A DNA stretch of 25,775 nt from positions 1-25,775 of the forward strand of contig JAFLDC010000004.1 of NCBI GenBank assembly GCA_017302775.1, written 5' to 3'. Below, in pieces: positions 1 through 8,056 of this stretch. Positions within the stretch are counted from its first letter, which is position 1; each line of letters starts with the position of its first letter. The stretch comes from Sphingomonadales bacterium (GTDB taxonomy: Bacteria; Pseudomonadota; Alphaproteobacteria; Sphingomonadales; Sphingomonadaceae). A program made the translations under genes and the position numbers. Below the pieces are notes generated by a model that was given only the letters and a program-made list of their open reading frames with translations, did no database searches and was not told the DNA's origin.

Positions 1-1403
1 CGAAAGGCATTGCCTGCCGGCCGGATGTTGGATGCGTTGAGCCCCGCCCCGGGATACATCGAAACCGAAATCACCGGCATCGGCGTAGTGAAATCAACGC
101 GCTGGCTCTGCACCCCGAAAATCGCGCTGCCCACGGCGATGTTGCTGCCATAAGGCGAGGTCGGCTTGCTTTCCGCGGTCGAATGATGGGTATCGAATTC
201 GATCCGGGCGCCGTTATCGCCCTGCCAGCGCAGGTTTAGGCCGATCGACTTGTTGATCGACCGGTTCTTTGCCACCGCGCCCGTGATCGCCATGTCCTTG
301 CCTTCGCCCGGACCGAATGCCTCCGCATAAAAGTTCGGACCAGCGGCGGGGCCGTCGGTCCAGCTACTGGACGTATTGTTGTGGTTGAACCACACGCCGA
401 TGCTGTTGGTGCGGGCATCGATGGTGTTCTGCGAATAGGTGTAGTCGATCACCGCCGACAGGGTTTCGGTCGGCTTGAACTGCAGCACCACTTGACCGTT
501 GATCCGCTCGCGCTCGATATCGGTGAAATCATATCCGGCGTTCTGGGTTACCTGATAGACCGTCGTAGCGTTCGGACGGTTCTGGGTCTGGGCAAAGTTG
601 CCACGCCAGTCATTGGCGTCAACTGGCAGCGAGCCCCAGTTGTTCTCGTTGCCCAAATAGCCCTCGCGCCAGCCAGCATTGAACTGGGCCAGGCTGGCCT
701 TGCGCTTCTGGTAGGAGCCGGTGATCAGGATCCCGATCTTGTCGTCATGGAAAGTCTGGCTGAGGATGCCAGACACCTCCGGCGTGATGTTGGTGCCTTC
801 AAAGGTGTGGTCGTAGACCCCCTTTACGCCGATGCTGCCCTGAAAACCCGGGCGATCCAGCGGCCGCGGGGTAAGGATGTTGATGACCGAACCGATACCG
901 CCGGTCGGCAGATTGGCCCGGCCCGACTTGTACACCTGGACCCCGGCGACGCCCTCGGCAGCGAGATTACCAAAATCAAAGCTGCGTGAAGCCGGTGCTT
1001 CGCAGCAGCTGCCAAGTCCCGAGGCCGGCATCTGGCGACCATTGAGCAGCACCAGGTTGAAATCCGGGCCAAACCCGCGAACGGTGACCTTTGAACCTTC
1101 GCCGCTGTTACGATCGATCGAAACGCCGGTAATGCGCTGTAGCGATTCCGCCAAATTGGTATCAGGGAACTTGCCGATATCTTCCGCGGAAATCGCATCG
1201 ACCACACCGATCGAATTGCGCTTGGTATCCAAAGAGCTGCGCAACGAAGCCCGGATCCCGGTAACGACGATTTCCTCACCCGCATCCTCGGCTGCCGGTG
1301 CACCGGCATCCTGTGCCAAGACGGGCTGCGCCGCGATCCCGAGAGCCAGGGCGGAGGCCCCCATCATGTAGCGGCCCATGGCGTGCATACGCGACAGATT
1401 CAT
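1..1403 (-). CDS. TonB-dependent receptor, N-terminal part (cut by window edge)
   Basis: Outer-membrane receptor for TonB/ExbBD-driven uptake of a large substrate. The frame is open from an ATG at 1403 to base 1 (467 codons), so the C-terminal barrel lies outside the window. A signal peptide covers about residues 1-30 (ends PVLAQ). It is followed by a TonB-box-like EEIVVTGIR at 43-51 and a plug domain with SAEDIGKFPDTNLAESLQRI, GVSIDR, VTVRGF, and a PASRSFDFGNLAAEGV stretch. These are hallmarks of the Xanthomonas/Caulobacter receptor subfamily, which is expanded in sphingomonads. The Shine-Dalgarno GGGAGGG lies about 10 nt upstream of the ATG. Two LacI-type operators sit 50-80 bp upstream, which suggests control by a LacI-family repressor and perhaps a carbohydrate substrate. 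The substrate itself cannot be read from this part. No repressor gene is in the window. Confidence 0.93.
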   Translation of the reverse strand, partial: MNLSRMHAMGRYMMGASALALGIAAQPVLAQDAGAPAAEDAGEEIVVTGIRASLRSSLDTKRNSIGVVDAISAEDIGKFPDTNLAESLQRITGVSIDRNSGEGSKVTVRGFGPDFNLVLLNGRQMPASGLGSCCEAPASRSFDFGNLAAEGVAGVQVYKSGRANLPTGGIGSVINILTPRPLDRPGFQGSIGVKGVYDHTFEGTNITPEVSGILSQTFHDDKIGILITGSYQKRKASLAQFNAGWREGYLGNENNWGSLPVDANDWRGNFAQTQNRPNATTVYQVTQNAGYDFTDIERERINGQVVLQFKPTETLSAVIDYTYSQNTIDARTNSIGVWFNHNNTSSSWTDGPAAGPNFYAEAFGPGEGKDMAITGAVAKNRSINKSIGLNLRWQGDNGARIEFDTHHSTAESKPTSPYGSNIAVGSAIFGVQSQRVDFTTPMPVISVSMYPGAGLNASNIRPAGNAF

Positions 1404-1453
1404 CAGCGATTCCCTCCCAAAATCCGCGCATTGACAGCGCGTTCAATCAAAAT

Positions 1454-1491
1454 GTGAACGTTCACCTATATGATAACGTTCACTTGGTCAA
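1454..1491 (-). promoter_or_regulatory. Tandem LacI-family-type operators overlapping the receptor promoter
   Basis: A perfect 12-bp palindrome GTGAACGTTCAC lies at 1454-1465. A near copy, GATAACGTTCAC, lies at 1472-1483, with centres 18 bp apart. The central AACGTT core with flanking TG/CA bases is typical of LacI-family operators. On the minus strand a -35-like TTGACC (1486-1491) is followed after 15 nt by TATAGG, so the upstream palindrome lies inside the core promoter. Repression by steric block is the simplest reading. Motif by eye only. Confidence 0.7.
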
Positions 1492-1773
1492 GGCCGAGCG
1501 GATCAGGCAATGGAGAGAGCGAAACTTCGACTGAAGGCTCGCCTCATGATCGATCATGGCCCGAACCGTTCAACCCTGTCAGGCCATCAAACCGTCAGCG
1601 GCGCACCGAACAGAGCCAAAATCTCTGTCCGAAGCAGCAAATGGCTCGTCTGTGAGTTGTTCAAATCTGGCCTTAAGGGCCAGCTGCCATCAGCCCAGCT
1701 CGGCGCCGCGATGCCGATTGGCTACCTATGGATCCAGCACGTGCCACAGGCGCGTTGCAAAGCCCGGAAAAGG
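1492..1773. other. Intergenic stretch with no supported gene
   Basis: This is the remainder of the 370-bp gap between the receptor start (1403) and the tRNA gene. Several short overlapping plus-strand frames (61-95 codons) run through it, and one extends across the tRNA gene. None has a recognisable domain or a convincing ribosome site. No clear terminator hairpin was seen downstream of the tRNA. Confidence 0.6.
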
Positions 1774-1849
1774 TGGTGAGCCCTGCTGGGTTCGAACCAG
1801 CGACCTACTGATTAAAAGTCAGTTGCTCTACCGACTGAGCTAAGGGCCC
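1774..1849 (-). tRNA. tRNA-Lys, anticodon UUU
   Basis: A 76-nt cloverleaf reads on the minus strand. The acceptor stem GGGCCCT pairs with AGGGCTC (one G-U pair). The D-arm contains AGCTCAGTCGGTAGAGC. The anticodon stem-loop has loop CTTTTAA, so the anticodon is TTT (lysine). The T-arm contains GGTTCGAACC. The discriminator is A and the 3' CCA is encoded (1774-1776). No integrase or duplicated tRNA end was found nearby, so there is no sign that it serves as an attachment site here. Confidence 0.97.
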
Positions 1850-1874
1850 CGATTGGGATGATGTCACCGCGCGC

Positions 1875-2369
1875 TCACCTAGGGGCGGGGCGAGGTCTGG
1901 TCAAGCGTGCGTGTAGCTGGCGCAGCGAAAGGGCTGACAGTGGATCGCGCCAATCAGGCGCAATCAGGTGCGCGGGGCCAAGCACGAAGGCGCGGTTGCG
2001 GAACTGAGGATGGGGAATCGTCAGACCGTTACTGACCCAGGCACCTGGGCCCCACAGGATTATGTCGAGGTCAAGCACCCGCGCCAGCCACCGCTGCCCC
2101 CCGACCCGGCGGCCGAATCGCTGTTCGATGGTCTTGAGCAGATCGAGGAGATCGTCCGGTCCCAATGCCGTCTCGATCACGGCGGCGCTATTCGCGTAGC
2201 GACGGCGCGATGGCCCCAGCGGAACCGTCTGCATCAGCCGGGACTGGCGCAATACCTTGACCCCCACCCCGGCCAGCGCAATCAGCGCGGCGCGCACCAC
2301 CTTTGCCGGCGGCCCGTGCCGGGCATGGCGAACGTTGGAGCCAAGCGCAATCAGATAGCGCTGACGCAC
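1875..2369 (-). CDS. folK: 6-hydroxymethyl-7,8-dihydropterin pyrophosphokinase
   Basis: Cytosolic enzyme of folate synthesis that transfers pyrophosphate from ATP to 6-hydroxymethyl-7,8-dihydropterin. The 164-residue product has the family's usual length. It carries the N-terminal ALGSN motif (residues 9-13), the metal-binding RVLDLDIILWG block and the IPHPQFRNRAFVLGP signature near the C-terminus. The start is a GTG at 2369, six bases after the TGA of the upstream amidase gene (2373-2375), which implies translational coupling. It is the last gene of a four-gene minus-strand operon (methyltransferase-like, SIMPL lipoprotein, amidase, folK). The C-terminal RLTRPRPAPR tail is basic and not informative. 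No other folate genes are in the window. Confidence 0.95.
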   Translation of the reverse strand: MRQRYLIALGSNVRHARHGPPAKVVRAALIALAGVGVKVLRQSRLMQTVPLGPSRRRYANSAAVIETALGPDDLLDLLKTIEQRFGRRVGGQRWLARVLDLDIILWGPGAWVSNGLTIPHPQFRNRAFVLGPAHLIAPDWRDPLSALSLRQLHARLTRPRPAPR

Positions 2370-2372
2370 CGG

Positions 2373-3227
2373 TCAGATATCCTGCGCGATCCGGCCGTAA
2401 AGCTGCGGACGGCGATCCCGGAAGAAGCCCATCCCCGCGCGGTGCGCGGCAGCACGCGTCAGATCGAGCGTGGCGGTAAGGATACCGGCTTCCTCCGCGC
2501 CGAATTGGGCGATGAGATCACCCCATTCGTCGGCGATGAACGAGTGGCCGTAAAACCGCTGGCCGCCTTCCGTCCCGATGCGGTTCGCGGCGACCACCGG
2601 CATGCAGTTCGATACGGCGTGACCGATCATCGCCCGTCGCCACATCCGGCTGGTATCGAGATCGGCGTCGTACGGCTCGCTGCCGATTGCGGTGGGATAA
2701 AGCAGCACCTCTGCTCCCAGCAGCGCCATGACGCGTGCCGCTTCGGGATACCACTGGTCCCAGCAGATGCCGACGCCGATCCTGGCACCGAATACGTCCC
2801 ACACCTTGAAGCCGTCGTTTCCGGGCCGGAAATAGTACTTTTCCTCATAACCAGGCCCGTCAGGAATGTGGCTTTTGCGGTAGGTCCCCATGATTTCCCC
2901 ATCGGGCCCGATCATCGCCAGGGTATTATAGTAATGATGTCCGTCACGTTCGAAGAAGCTGGTCGGAATCGCCACTTTCAGGCGGGCCGCCAGCGCCTGC
3001 ATCGCCCTGACCGAGGGGTGATCGGCGGTCGGCCGGGCAAGAGCAAACAACGCCTCGTCTTCCTCGCGGCAGAAATAGGGACCGGAGAACAGCTCGGGCG
3101 GCAGGATCAGCTGCGCTCCGCGGGCCGCGGCCTCCTCGATCAGCATCGAGACGGCGACGATGTTCTCTGCCTCGTCGGACGAGCCAAGTGGCAGCTGGAG
3201 GGCGGCGACAGATAGCGATTGAGCCAT
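2373..3227 (-). CDS. aguB: N-carbamoylputrescine amidase (nitrilase superfamily)
   Basis: Carbon-nitrogen hydrolase, 284 residues. The catalytic triad is visible: Glu45 in LPPELFSGPYF, Lys118 in YRKSHIPDGPGYEEKYYF, and Cys155 in GICWDQWYPEAAR. The PDGPGYEEKYYF and GICWDQW contexts are characteristic of N-carbamoylputrescine amidase, which converts N-carbamoylputrescine to putrescine, CO2 and ammonia in the agmatine route to putrescine. The usual partner, agmatine deiminase (aguA), is not in the window. The ATG at 3227 is preceded by GAGG and lies 10 nt after the SIMPL-protein stop. A related amidase of different specificity cannot be fully excluded, but the active-site signature is strong. 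Confidence 0.92.
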   Translation of the reverse strand: MAQSLSVAALQLPLGSSDEAENIVAVSMLIEEAAARGAQLILPPELFSGPYFCREEDEALFALARPTADHPSVRAMQALAARLKVAIPTSFFERDGHHYYNTLAMIGPDGEIMGTYRKSHIPDGPGYEEKYYFRPGNDGFKVWDVFGARIGVGICWDQWYPEAARVMALLGAEVLLYPTAIGSEPYDADLDTSRMWRRAMIGHAVSNCMPVVAANRIGTEGGQRFYGHSFIADEWGDLIAQFGAEEAGILTATLDLTRAAAHRAGMGFFRDRRPQLYGRIAQDI

Positions 3228-3237
3228 GGGGCCTCGC

Positions 3238-3984
3238 TTATTTCTCCTTCAGGGCGAAGTCCACCTGAACCGACACTCGGGTGCGGGTAGTCCCGGGCCG
3301 GATCGACGGTGGTTGCGGTGCACCCTGCGGTGCCGCCGCATCGGCCGCTTCTGCCAAAGCATCCATCGGCGCCGGATATCCGCCACCGCCCTGCCCGCCG
3401 TCACGGATGGCCAGAACCCGGGATATCTCCATTCCGGCGGCATCGGCATAGGCCTCGGCCCGGGTCCGGGCGGCACGGTAAGCGGCAGTGTAAGCGCCGC
3501 GATTGGCCTTTTCCGGGTCGTCGATCGAGAGCGCCGGTCCCTGAATCACATTGGCGCCGGCAGCGGTCGTCGCGGCCAGCGCTTCGCCGGCCTTGGGGAC
3601 GTTGCGCAACCGCACGGTCAGGGTGTTGCTGGCCTGGAACTGCCCCTTGCGCGGGCCATAATCGATCCGCCCAAGCGAGAGGTTGGCAGTCTGGATATCG
3701 CGCTCTTCCACCCCGAACCTGGCCAGTGCCTTGACGATTTCTGCCGATTTGCGGCTGGTCGCCTCGTTCGCGGCCCTGGCATCGGCACCGAATGTTTCGA
3801 CCCCGATCACGATCGTCGCCAGATCGGGCACCGCCTCTGCCTCGCCGCTGGCGGACAGCGACAGCAGCGTTTCGTCATGATCGACACCGCGCGGATCGGC
3901 GGGCTTGCCGCCGCCACCCCCGCCGCATCCGGCCAGCAACAGACAGGCCAGAACGACGCGGGTATGGATATAGCCGCGAATCAT
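3238..3984 (-). CDS. SIMPL (DUF541) domain lipoprotein
   Basis: A 248-residue protein with a short N-terminal hydrophobic segment ending in the lipobox LLLAGC (lipidated Cys20), followed by a glycine run. It is therefore predicted to be an envelope lipoprotein. The rest matches the SIMPL/DUF541 fold: LSLSASGEAEAVPDLATIVIGVET near the start, then alternating strands and helices, and a C-terminal VSVQVDFALKEK strand. The family includes E. coli YggE, linked to oxidative-stress tolerance, but the biochemical role is not settled. The ATG (3982-3984) overlaps the upstream gene's TGA as ATGA. No Asp follows the lipidated cysteine, so outer-membrane retention is the default expectation. Confidence 0.88.
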   Translation of the reverse strand: MIRGYIHTRVVLACLLLAGCGGGGGGKPADPRGVDHDETLLSLSASGEAEAVPDLATIVIGVETFGADARAANEATSRKSAEIVKALARFGVEERDIQTANLSLGRIDYGPRKGQFQASNTLTVRLRNVPKAGEALAATTAAGANVIQGPALSIDDPEKANRGAYTAAYRAARTRAEAYADAAGMEISRVLAIRDGGQGGGGYPAPMDALAEAADAAAPQGAPQPPSIRPGTTRTRVSVQVDFALKEK

Positions 3985-4832
3985 GCGCGCTTCCGGAACA
4001 ACAGCGTCATCCGGTCACTTTCACCTATCGCCTGCAACCGGGCCTTGTCTGCCTCCTTGGCATCACGCAGCGCTGGCGGAAGCGTCCACACGCCATTGGG
4101 CCAATTTGCGGGATCCTTGGGATTGGCGTTGGCCTGGCTGCGGCCGACGAAGGTGAAGCCATGCAGTTCCATGAACGCGATCACATCCTTCTCGCGAAGA
4201 TAACCCATCGATCCATCGGTATAGCTGAATGGCGCATTGGGCCTGGCGCGGTGCTGTTCGATCCCGATCATCCCGTCCGGCTTGAGCAGATCGCGCATCG
4301 CCTTGATTTCCCGGTCGGCAATGTTCCAGCGCAGCAGGTTGTGCATCATCCGCATGATCACGATGCGATCGAACGTGCCCTTTTCAGCCGCCGGAACCGC
4401 ATCGAGGGTGTAAGCCGCAAAACGGTCAGCCGGAAGGCCTGACCAGCCCGCGATGTCAGCTGGATACTTGGCCGCCCCTTCACGGATGCCCTTTTGCTGG
4501 GTGTCATTGAAAGGGCCGGAGGTCGGGTCGAAATAAAGCCCCACCAGTTTGCCCTTCGGCCCCAGATAAAGGCCGAGCAAGCGCGAATACCACTCCCCGC
4601 CAGGGGCATATTCGCCCACTTTCATCTCAGGCGTAACCTGAAAGAACGTCAGGGTATCACCCGGGCGGCGGTAGACGTCGCGCGCGCGGTCCTTGTCGCG
4701 CAGCGGGTTGGCAACCGCAGCAGCCAGTTCGGCATTGATGCGGCCAGTGGCAGGCTTGGCCGGGGCAGGATCGGCGACAAGCGCCGGGACCGCCACGGAC
4801 AGCGCAAGGATCGGCAGGATGAAACGGCGCAT
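3981..4832 (-). CDS. Exported SAM-methyltransferase-like protein
   Basis: 283 residues from the ATG at 4832. The frame is open further upstream (to 5003), but this start has GGGAG 7 nt before it and gives a good signal peptide (MRRFILPILALSVAVPALVA). The longer reading would also run into the divergent msrA gene. The mature part resembles class I methyltransferases: a glycine-rich motif I region KVGEYAPGGEWYSRLLGLYLGPKGKLVGLYF, then FDRIVIMRMMHNLL, and KPDGMIGIEQHRA. It belongs to a group of predicted methyltransferases with leader peptides seen in alphaproteobacteria. Since S-adenosylmethionine is cytosolic, a secretion signal on this fold is odd, and the function is unknown. It is the first gene of the operon ending in folK. 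Confidence 0.8.
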   Translation of the reverse strand: MRRFILPILALSVAVPALVADPAPAKPATGRINAELAAAVANPLRDKDRARDVYRRPGDTLTFFQVTPEMKVGEYAPGGEWYSRLLGLYLGPKGKLVGLYFDPTSGPFNDTQQKGIREGAAKYPADIAGWSGLPADRFAAYTLDAVPAAEKGTFDRIVIMRMMHNLLRWNIADREIKAMRDLLKPDGMIGIEQHRARPNAPFSYTDGSMGYLREKDVIAFMELHGFTFVGRSQANANPKDPANWPNGVWTLPPALRDAKEADKARLQAIGESDRMTLLFRKRA

Positions 4833-4938
4833 GTAAATTCTCCCGGGGGTTTTGCTGGACGCCAACCTAGCCTGACTTGGCCCGATGACAAGCCGCTGCA
4901 CGATCCCTATGTCCGGGGTCGAACAGGAAGGATCAGAC

Positions 4939-5469
4939 ATGGCACAGGCAATTTTCGCAGGCGGCTGCTTCTGGTGCACCGAAGCAGTGTTTCGATCGAT
5001 CACCGGCGTTAGCGCAGTGGAAAGCGGCTATATCGGCGGCGCAGTGGAAAACCCGACATACAAGCAGGTGTGCGGCGGGGACACCGGCCATGCCGAAGCG
5101 ATCCGGATCGCATTCGATCCTGCGGTGGTCAGCTATGCCGATCTGCTCGACATTCACATGGGCACTCACGATCCGACGCAGCTCAACCGGCAGGGCAATG
5201 ACGTTGGCACGCAATACCGCTCAGCGCTGTTCCCGCTGGATGGCGATCAGCGCGCCGAAGCGGCTGCGGGCGTCATGCGCTGGAACCAGGCGCATCCGGG
5301 CCAGGCGGCCGTGACCACCATCGAAGGCCCGGCGACGTGGTATCCGGCAGAGGATTATCATCAGGAATATTGGCAGGGCGAAGGGCAGCGCAACCCCTAT
5401 TGCCTGGCCGTCATTCCGCCCAAGCTGGCCAAGCTGCAAAGTGGCTTTGCCGAGAAACTCAAGGGTTAG
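4939..5469 (+). CDS. msrA: Peptide-methionine (S)-S-oxide reductase
   Basis: Repairs the S-epimer of methionine sulfoxide using thioredoxin. The 176-residue product starts at the ATG at 4939, preceded by AGGAAGG. An in-frame ATG at 4885 would add 18 unconserved residues ahead of the ribosome site. The catalytic Cys10 lies in GGCFWCTEAVF. The family blocks SGYIGG, PTYKQVCGGDTGHAEA, HDPTQLNRQGNDVGTQYRS and AEDYHQEY are all present. There is no secretion signal, so it is a cytosolic form. It diverges from the methyltransferase-like gene and its stop overlaps the stop of the converging rRNA methyltransferase gene by four bases. Confidence 0.97.
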   Translation: MAQAIFAGGCFWCTEAVFRSITGVSAVESGYIGGAVENPTYKQVCGGDTGHAEAIRIAFDPAVVSYADLLDIHMGTHDPTQLNRQGNDVGTQYRSALFPLDGDQRAEAAAGVMRWNQAHPGQAAVTTIEGPATWYPAEDYHQEYWQGEGQRNPYCLAVIPPKLAKLQSGFAEKLKG

Positions 5470-6695
5470 GCGGCAAACCGGGCGATAAAGAAGCCGTCCA
5501 GCCCGCCAGCCGCCGCCAGCATACCGGGATCGGTCCGCAGCCAGCCGTCGCCGGTTGGCGCTATTCCGGTGGGCAGGTCGGCGGGGATGATCGGATCGGG
5601 CTGGAGGCGGAGCGACGCCACCTGCCCCTCCCCTTCATCGCGTTCCATTGAGCACACGGCATAAACCAGCCGCCCCCCGGGGTTGAGCCAGCTTGCAGCC
5701 CGTTCGAGCAGCGCGGCTTGCAATCCGGTCATCTCCGCAATCTGCCGCTCGCCGATCCGGTGCAACACATCGGGATGGCGGCGGCAGGTGCCGGTTGCGG
5801 TGCACGGTGCATCGAGCAGGATCGCGTCAAACGGCTCGTCCGGTGCCCAGCCAAGTGCGTCCGCCACCACCACGTGAGCCGACAATCCGGTGCGGGCGAG
5901 GTTTTCGCCGATCCGCCCAGCCCGCTTGGCATGGACATCCAGCGCGGTGACCCGCCATCCGGCGGCGGCCAGCTGCATGGTCTTGCCACCGGGCGCCGCG
6001 CACAGATCAAGCACGCGCCGCCCAGCGCCGGCACCCAGCAGCCGGGCCGGCAGACTTGCCGCCAGATCCTGCACCCACCACGCCCCTTCATCAAACCCTT
6101 CAAGGTTTTCCACCGCGGTGCCCCGCGCCAGCCGGACGTGACCCGGCAGCATCGAGGTGCCGCCCAGGCGTTCAGCCCAATGCGCGGTTTGCGCCGGATC
6201 GCGCAGCGAAAGATCGAGCGGCGGCGGTACGGCGAGCCCAGCGGCGATTTCGGTCGTCCGGTCTCCCCAGCGCAGCCGCACCGCTTCGGGCAAGGTCGGG
6301 GCGTCCGGCAACTGTGCCTCGCGCCGGACCAGCGCCGAAAACACCCCGTGTGCCAGCCGCCGCGGCCCACCGGCGAGCAGTTCAAGCCCGGTCGCGATCA
6401 CGGCATGCGGCGGGGTTTCCAGGCGCAGCCAGCCCGCCAGCATCAGCCGCAGCACGTTGCGGGGCTTGGCATCGGGTGGCAGCGGCTGACGGGTAGCGCT
6501 GTCGATCAACGCGTCGAGATCGGCCAGCCAGCGTAGCGTTTCCCCTGCCAGCGCGCGGGCCAGCGCCTTGTCCGGCCCGCTACGGATGCCTTGCAGCGCG
6601 CCGTTCGCCGCCAGATCGAGCGTTTCGCCCCGGTTCAGCACGGCGTCGAGTAGCTTGAGCGCGCCCTTGCGCGCCGGAAGACCGGGAATATCCAT
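5466..6695 (-). CDS. rsmB: RsmB-type 16S rRNA (cytosine-C5) methyltransferase
   Basis: A 409-residue RsmB/NOP-family protein. The N-terminal part (about residues 5-140) looks like the NusB-like RNA-binding domain of RsmB. The C-terminal part has the SAM-binding motif VLDLCAAPGGKTMQLA (228-243), motif IV DAPCTATGTCRR with Cys298, and motif VI VYAVCSMERDEGEGQ with Cys348. In this family the two cysteines act in covalent catalysis and product release. E. coli RsmB makes m5C967 in 16S rRNA, and the same target is inferred here. The ATG at 6695 is 51 nt from the divergent SDHAF4-like gene. Gene order does not reproduce the E. coli fmt-rsmB arrangement. Confidence 0.9.
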   Translation of the reverse strand: MDIPGLPARKGALKLLDAVLNRGETLDLAANGALQGIRSGPDKALARALAGETLRWLADLDALIDSATRQPLPPDAKPRNVLRLMLAGWLRLETPPHAVIATGLELLAGGPRRLAHGVFSALVRREAQLPDAPTLPEAVRLRWGDRTTEIAAGLAVPPPLDLSLRDPAQTAHWAERLGGTSMLPGHVRLARGTAVENLEGFDEGAWWVQDLAASLPARLLGAGAGRRVLDLCAAPGGKTMQLAAAGWRVTALDVHAKRAGRIGENLARTGLSAHVVVADALGWAPDEPFDAILLDAPCTATGTCRRHPDVLHRIGERQIAEMTGLQAALLERAASWLNPGGRLVYAVCSMERDEGEGQVASLRLQPDPIIPADLPTGIAPTGDGWLRTDPGMLAAAGGLDGFFIARFAA

Positions 6696-6746
6696 CGGCT
6701 GCCTCTAACCCTTGGCCTCTGCGCCGGAAAGGCTTAAGTCAGGCTG

Positions 6747-6914
6747 ATGATAAAGCGTGCCACGCAGCGTCCGGCCGGTTTCGTGAAGCCGGCGAACTGG
6801 ACCAACGAACCGGCCCCCCAACCCGAGCCAATCAGGCCCGGTCCCGATCCCGATGGCCTTTCTCCCACCCGCTATGGTGACTGGGTGAAAAAGGGCATCG
6901 CGGTGGACTTCTAG
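6747..6914 (+). CDS. SDHAF4-like micro-protein (DUF1674)
   Basis: A 55-residue reading frame. The C-terminal segment LSPTRYGDWVKKGIAVDF matches the conserved end of the DUF1674 / succinate dehydrogenase assembly factor 4 family (PTRYGDW..KG...DF), while the N-terminal half is proline-rich and low complexity, as is common in the family. In mitochondria SDHAF4 binds FAD-loaded SdhA and promotes complex II assembly. A similar role in bacteria is inferred from homology. No sdh gene is in the window. The gene is divergent from the rRNA methyltransferase gene, and its TAG shares the palindrome CTAG (6911-6914) with the stop codon of the converging aminotransferase gene. Confidence 0.85.
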   Translation: MIKRATQRPAGFVKPANWTNEPAPQPEPIRPGPDPDGLSPTRYGDWVKKGIAVDF

Positions 6915-8056
6915 AATACCGCGTCGAACGCCGTTTCCAGCCGGGCGAGACTGGCCGGCACGTCCTTGAGCTTGTCCAGGCCGAACAGACCGAGGCGAAA
7001 GCTTTTGTAGTCCGCTCCTTCGTCCACCATCAGTGGCACCCCGGCCGCGATCTGATAGCCCAGCGCGGCAAACTTGCGCCCGCTCTGCACCTCGGCGTCG
7101 TCGGTGTAGCTGACCACCACCCCCGGCGCGGCAAAGCCGTCGGCCGCGACTGAACGAATGCCGCGTTCCGCCAGCATCGCCCGCACCGCATTACCCTGTT
7201 CCCATTGCGCCGCACGCAGCGTTTCGTATCCTGCCGCGCTGGTTTCCTGCATGGCATCACGGAACGCGATCAGCGCATCAGTCGGCATGGTGGCGTGATA
7301 GGCATGGCCGCCGCTGAGGTATGCCTCCATGATCGTCAGCCACTTGCCGAGATCCATTGCGAAGCTGTTCGATCGCGCGGAACGGCAGGCCTCCAGCGCC
7401 GCATCGCCCAGCATTACCAGCCCGGCGCAGGGTGAGGCCGACCAGCCCTTTTGCGGGGCGGAGATCAGCACGTCGACGCCCATTTCGCGCATGTTTATCC
7501 AGACGCACCCCGATGCCACGCAATCCAGTACGAACAGCCCGCCAACCGCATGGACCGCGTCTGCCACCGCCCTGACATAGTCATCGGGCAGAATGATCCC
7601 ACTGGCGGTTTCAACGTGCGGGGCGAAGACCACTTCGGGACGCTCGGCGTGGATCGCGGCGACCACTTCGTCAAGCGGCGGCGGCGCGAAGGGATCGGTC
7701 GGCCCGGCGTTGCCGACCCGCCGCGCCTTGAGCACCGTCTCGTGCGCGGGGATCGCTCCGGCTTCGAAAATCTGGCTCCAGCGGTAGGAGAAGAACCCGT
7801 TGCGGATCACCAGCACCCGCTTGCCCACGGCAAACTGGCGTGCCACGCTTTCCATCGCATAAGAGCCGCCGCCTGGCACCACCACGGCGCGCGACGCCCC
7901 ATAGACCTCGCACAGGCCGGCATGGATTTCCCGCATCGCCTGCTGGAAACGCTGGCTCATATGATTGAGCGAGCGATCGGTGAACACCACCGAGAATTCG
8001 AGCAGGCCATCAGGGTCGATTGTGGGATTAAGGCCGGACATGGTCAGTCGATCCAT
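6911..8056 (-). CDS. Class V PLP-dependent aminotransferase
   Basis: A 381-residue fold-type I PLP enzyme of the alanine-glyoxylate / serine aminotransferase branch. Visible features are the cofactor-contacting PGGGSYAMES (61-70), HVETASGI (147-154), LDCVAS (177-182, the Asp that contacts the pyridine nitrogen), and SAPQKGW with the Schiff-base Lys203. The substrate cannot be told from sequence alone. The start is uncertain: the ATG at 8056 overlaps the end of hemH and has no spaced ribosome site, while the ATG at 8041 (residue 6) has a weak GGATGG upstream. Either way the gene is coupled to hemH. A shared role with heme synthesis is not implied by the family. Confidence 0.88.
   Translation of the reverse strand: MDRLTMSGLNPTIDPDGLLEFSVVFTDRSLNHMSQRFQQAMREIHAGLCEVYGASRAVVVPGGGSYAMESVARQFAVGKRVLVIRNGFFSYRWSQIFEAGAIPAHETVLKARRVGNAGPTDPFAPPPLDEVVAAIHAERPEVVFAPHVETASGIILPDDYVRAVADAVHAVGGLFVLDCVASGCVWINMREMGVDVLISAPQKGWSASPCAGLVMLGDAALEACRSARSNSFAMDLGKWLTIMEAYLSGGHAYHATMPTDALIAFRDAMQETSAAGYETLRAAQWEQGNAVRAMLAERGIRSVAADGFAAPGVVVSYTDDAEVQSGRKFAALGYQIAAGVPLMVDEGADYKSFRLGLFGLDKLKDVPASLARLETAFDAVF

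Noticed and set aside
381..1371. Two plus-strand frames of 202 and 164 codons
   Set aside because: They lie opposite the TonB-dependent receptor, whose frame is open from 1403 to the window edge with strong family motifs. No recognisable domain is seen in the plus-strand frames.
1774..1849. tRNA-Lys as an attachment site for a mobile element
   Set aside because: No integrase, no repeated tRNA 3' end and no composition change were seen on either side within the window.
1968..4203. Plus-strand frames of 415 and 325 codons opposite folK, aguB and the SIMPL gene
   Set aside because: Compositional shadows of well-supported minus-strand genes; no ribosome sites or domains.
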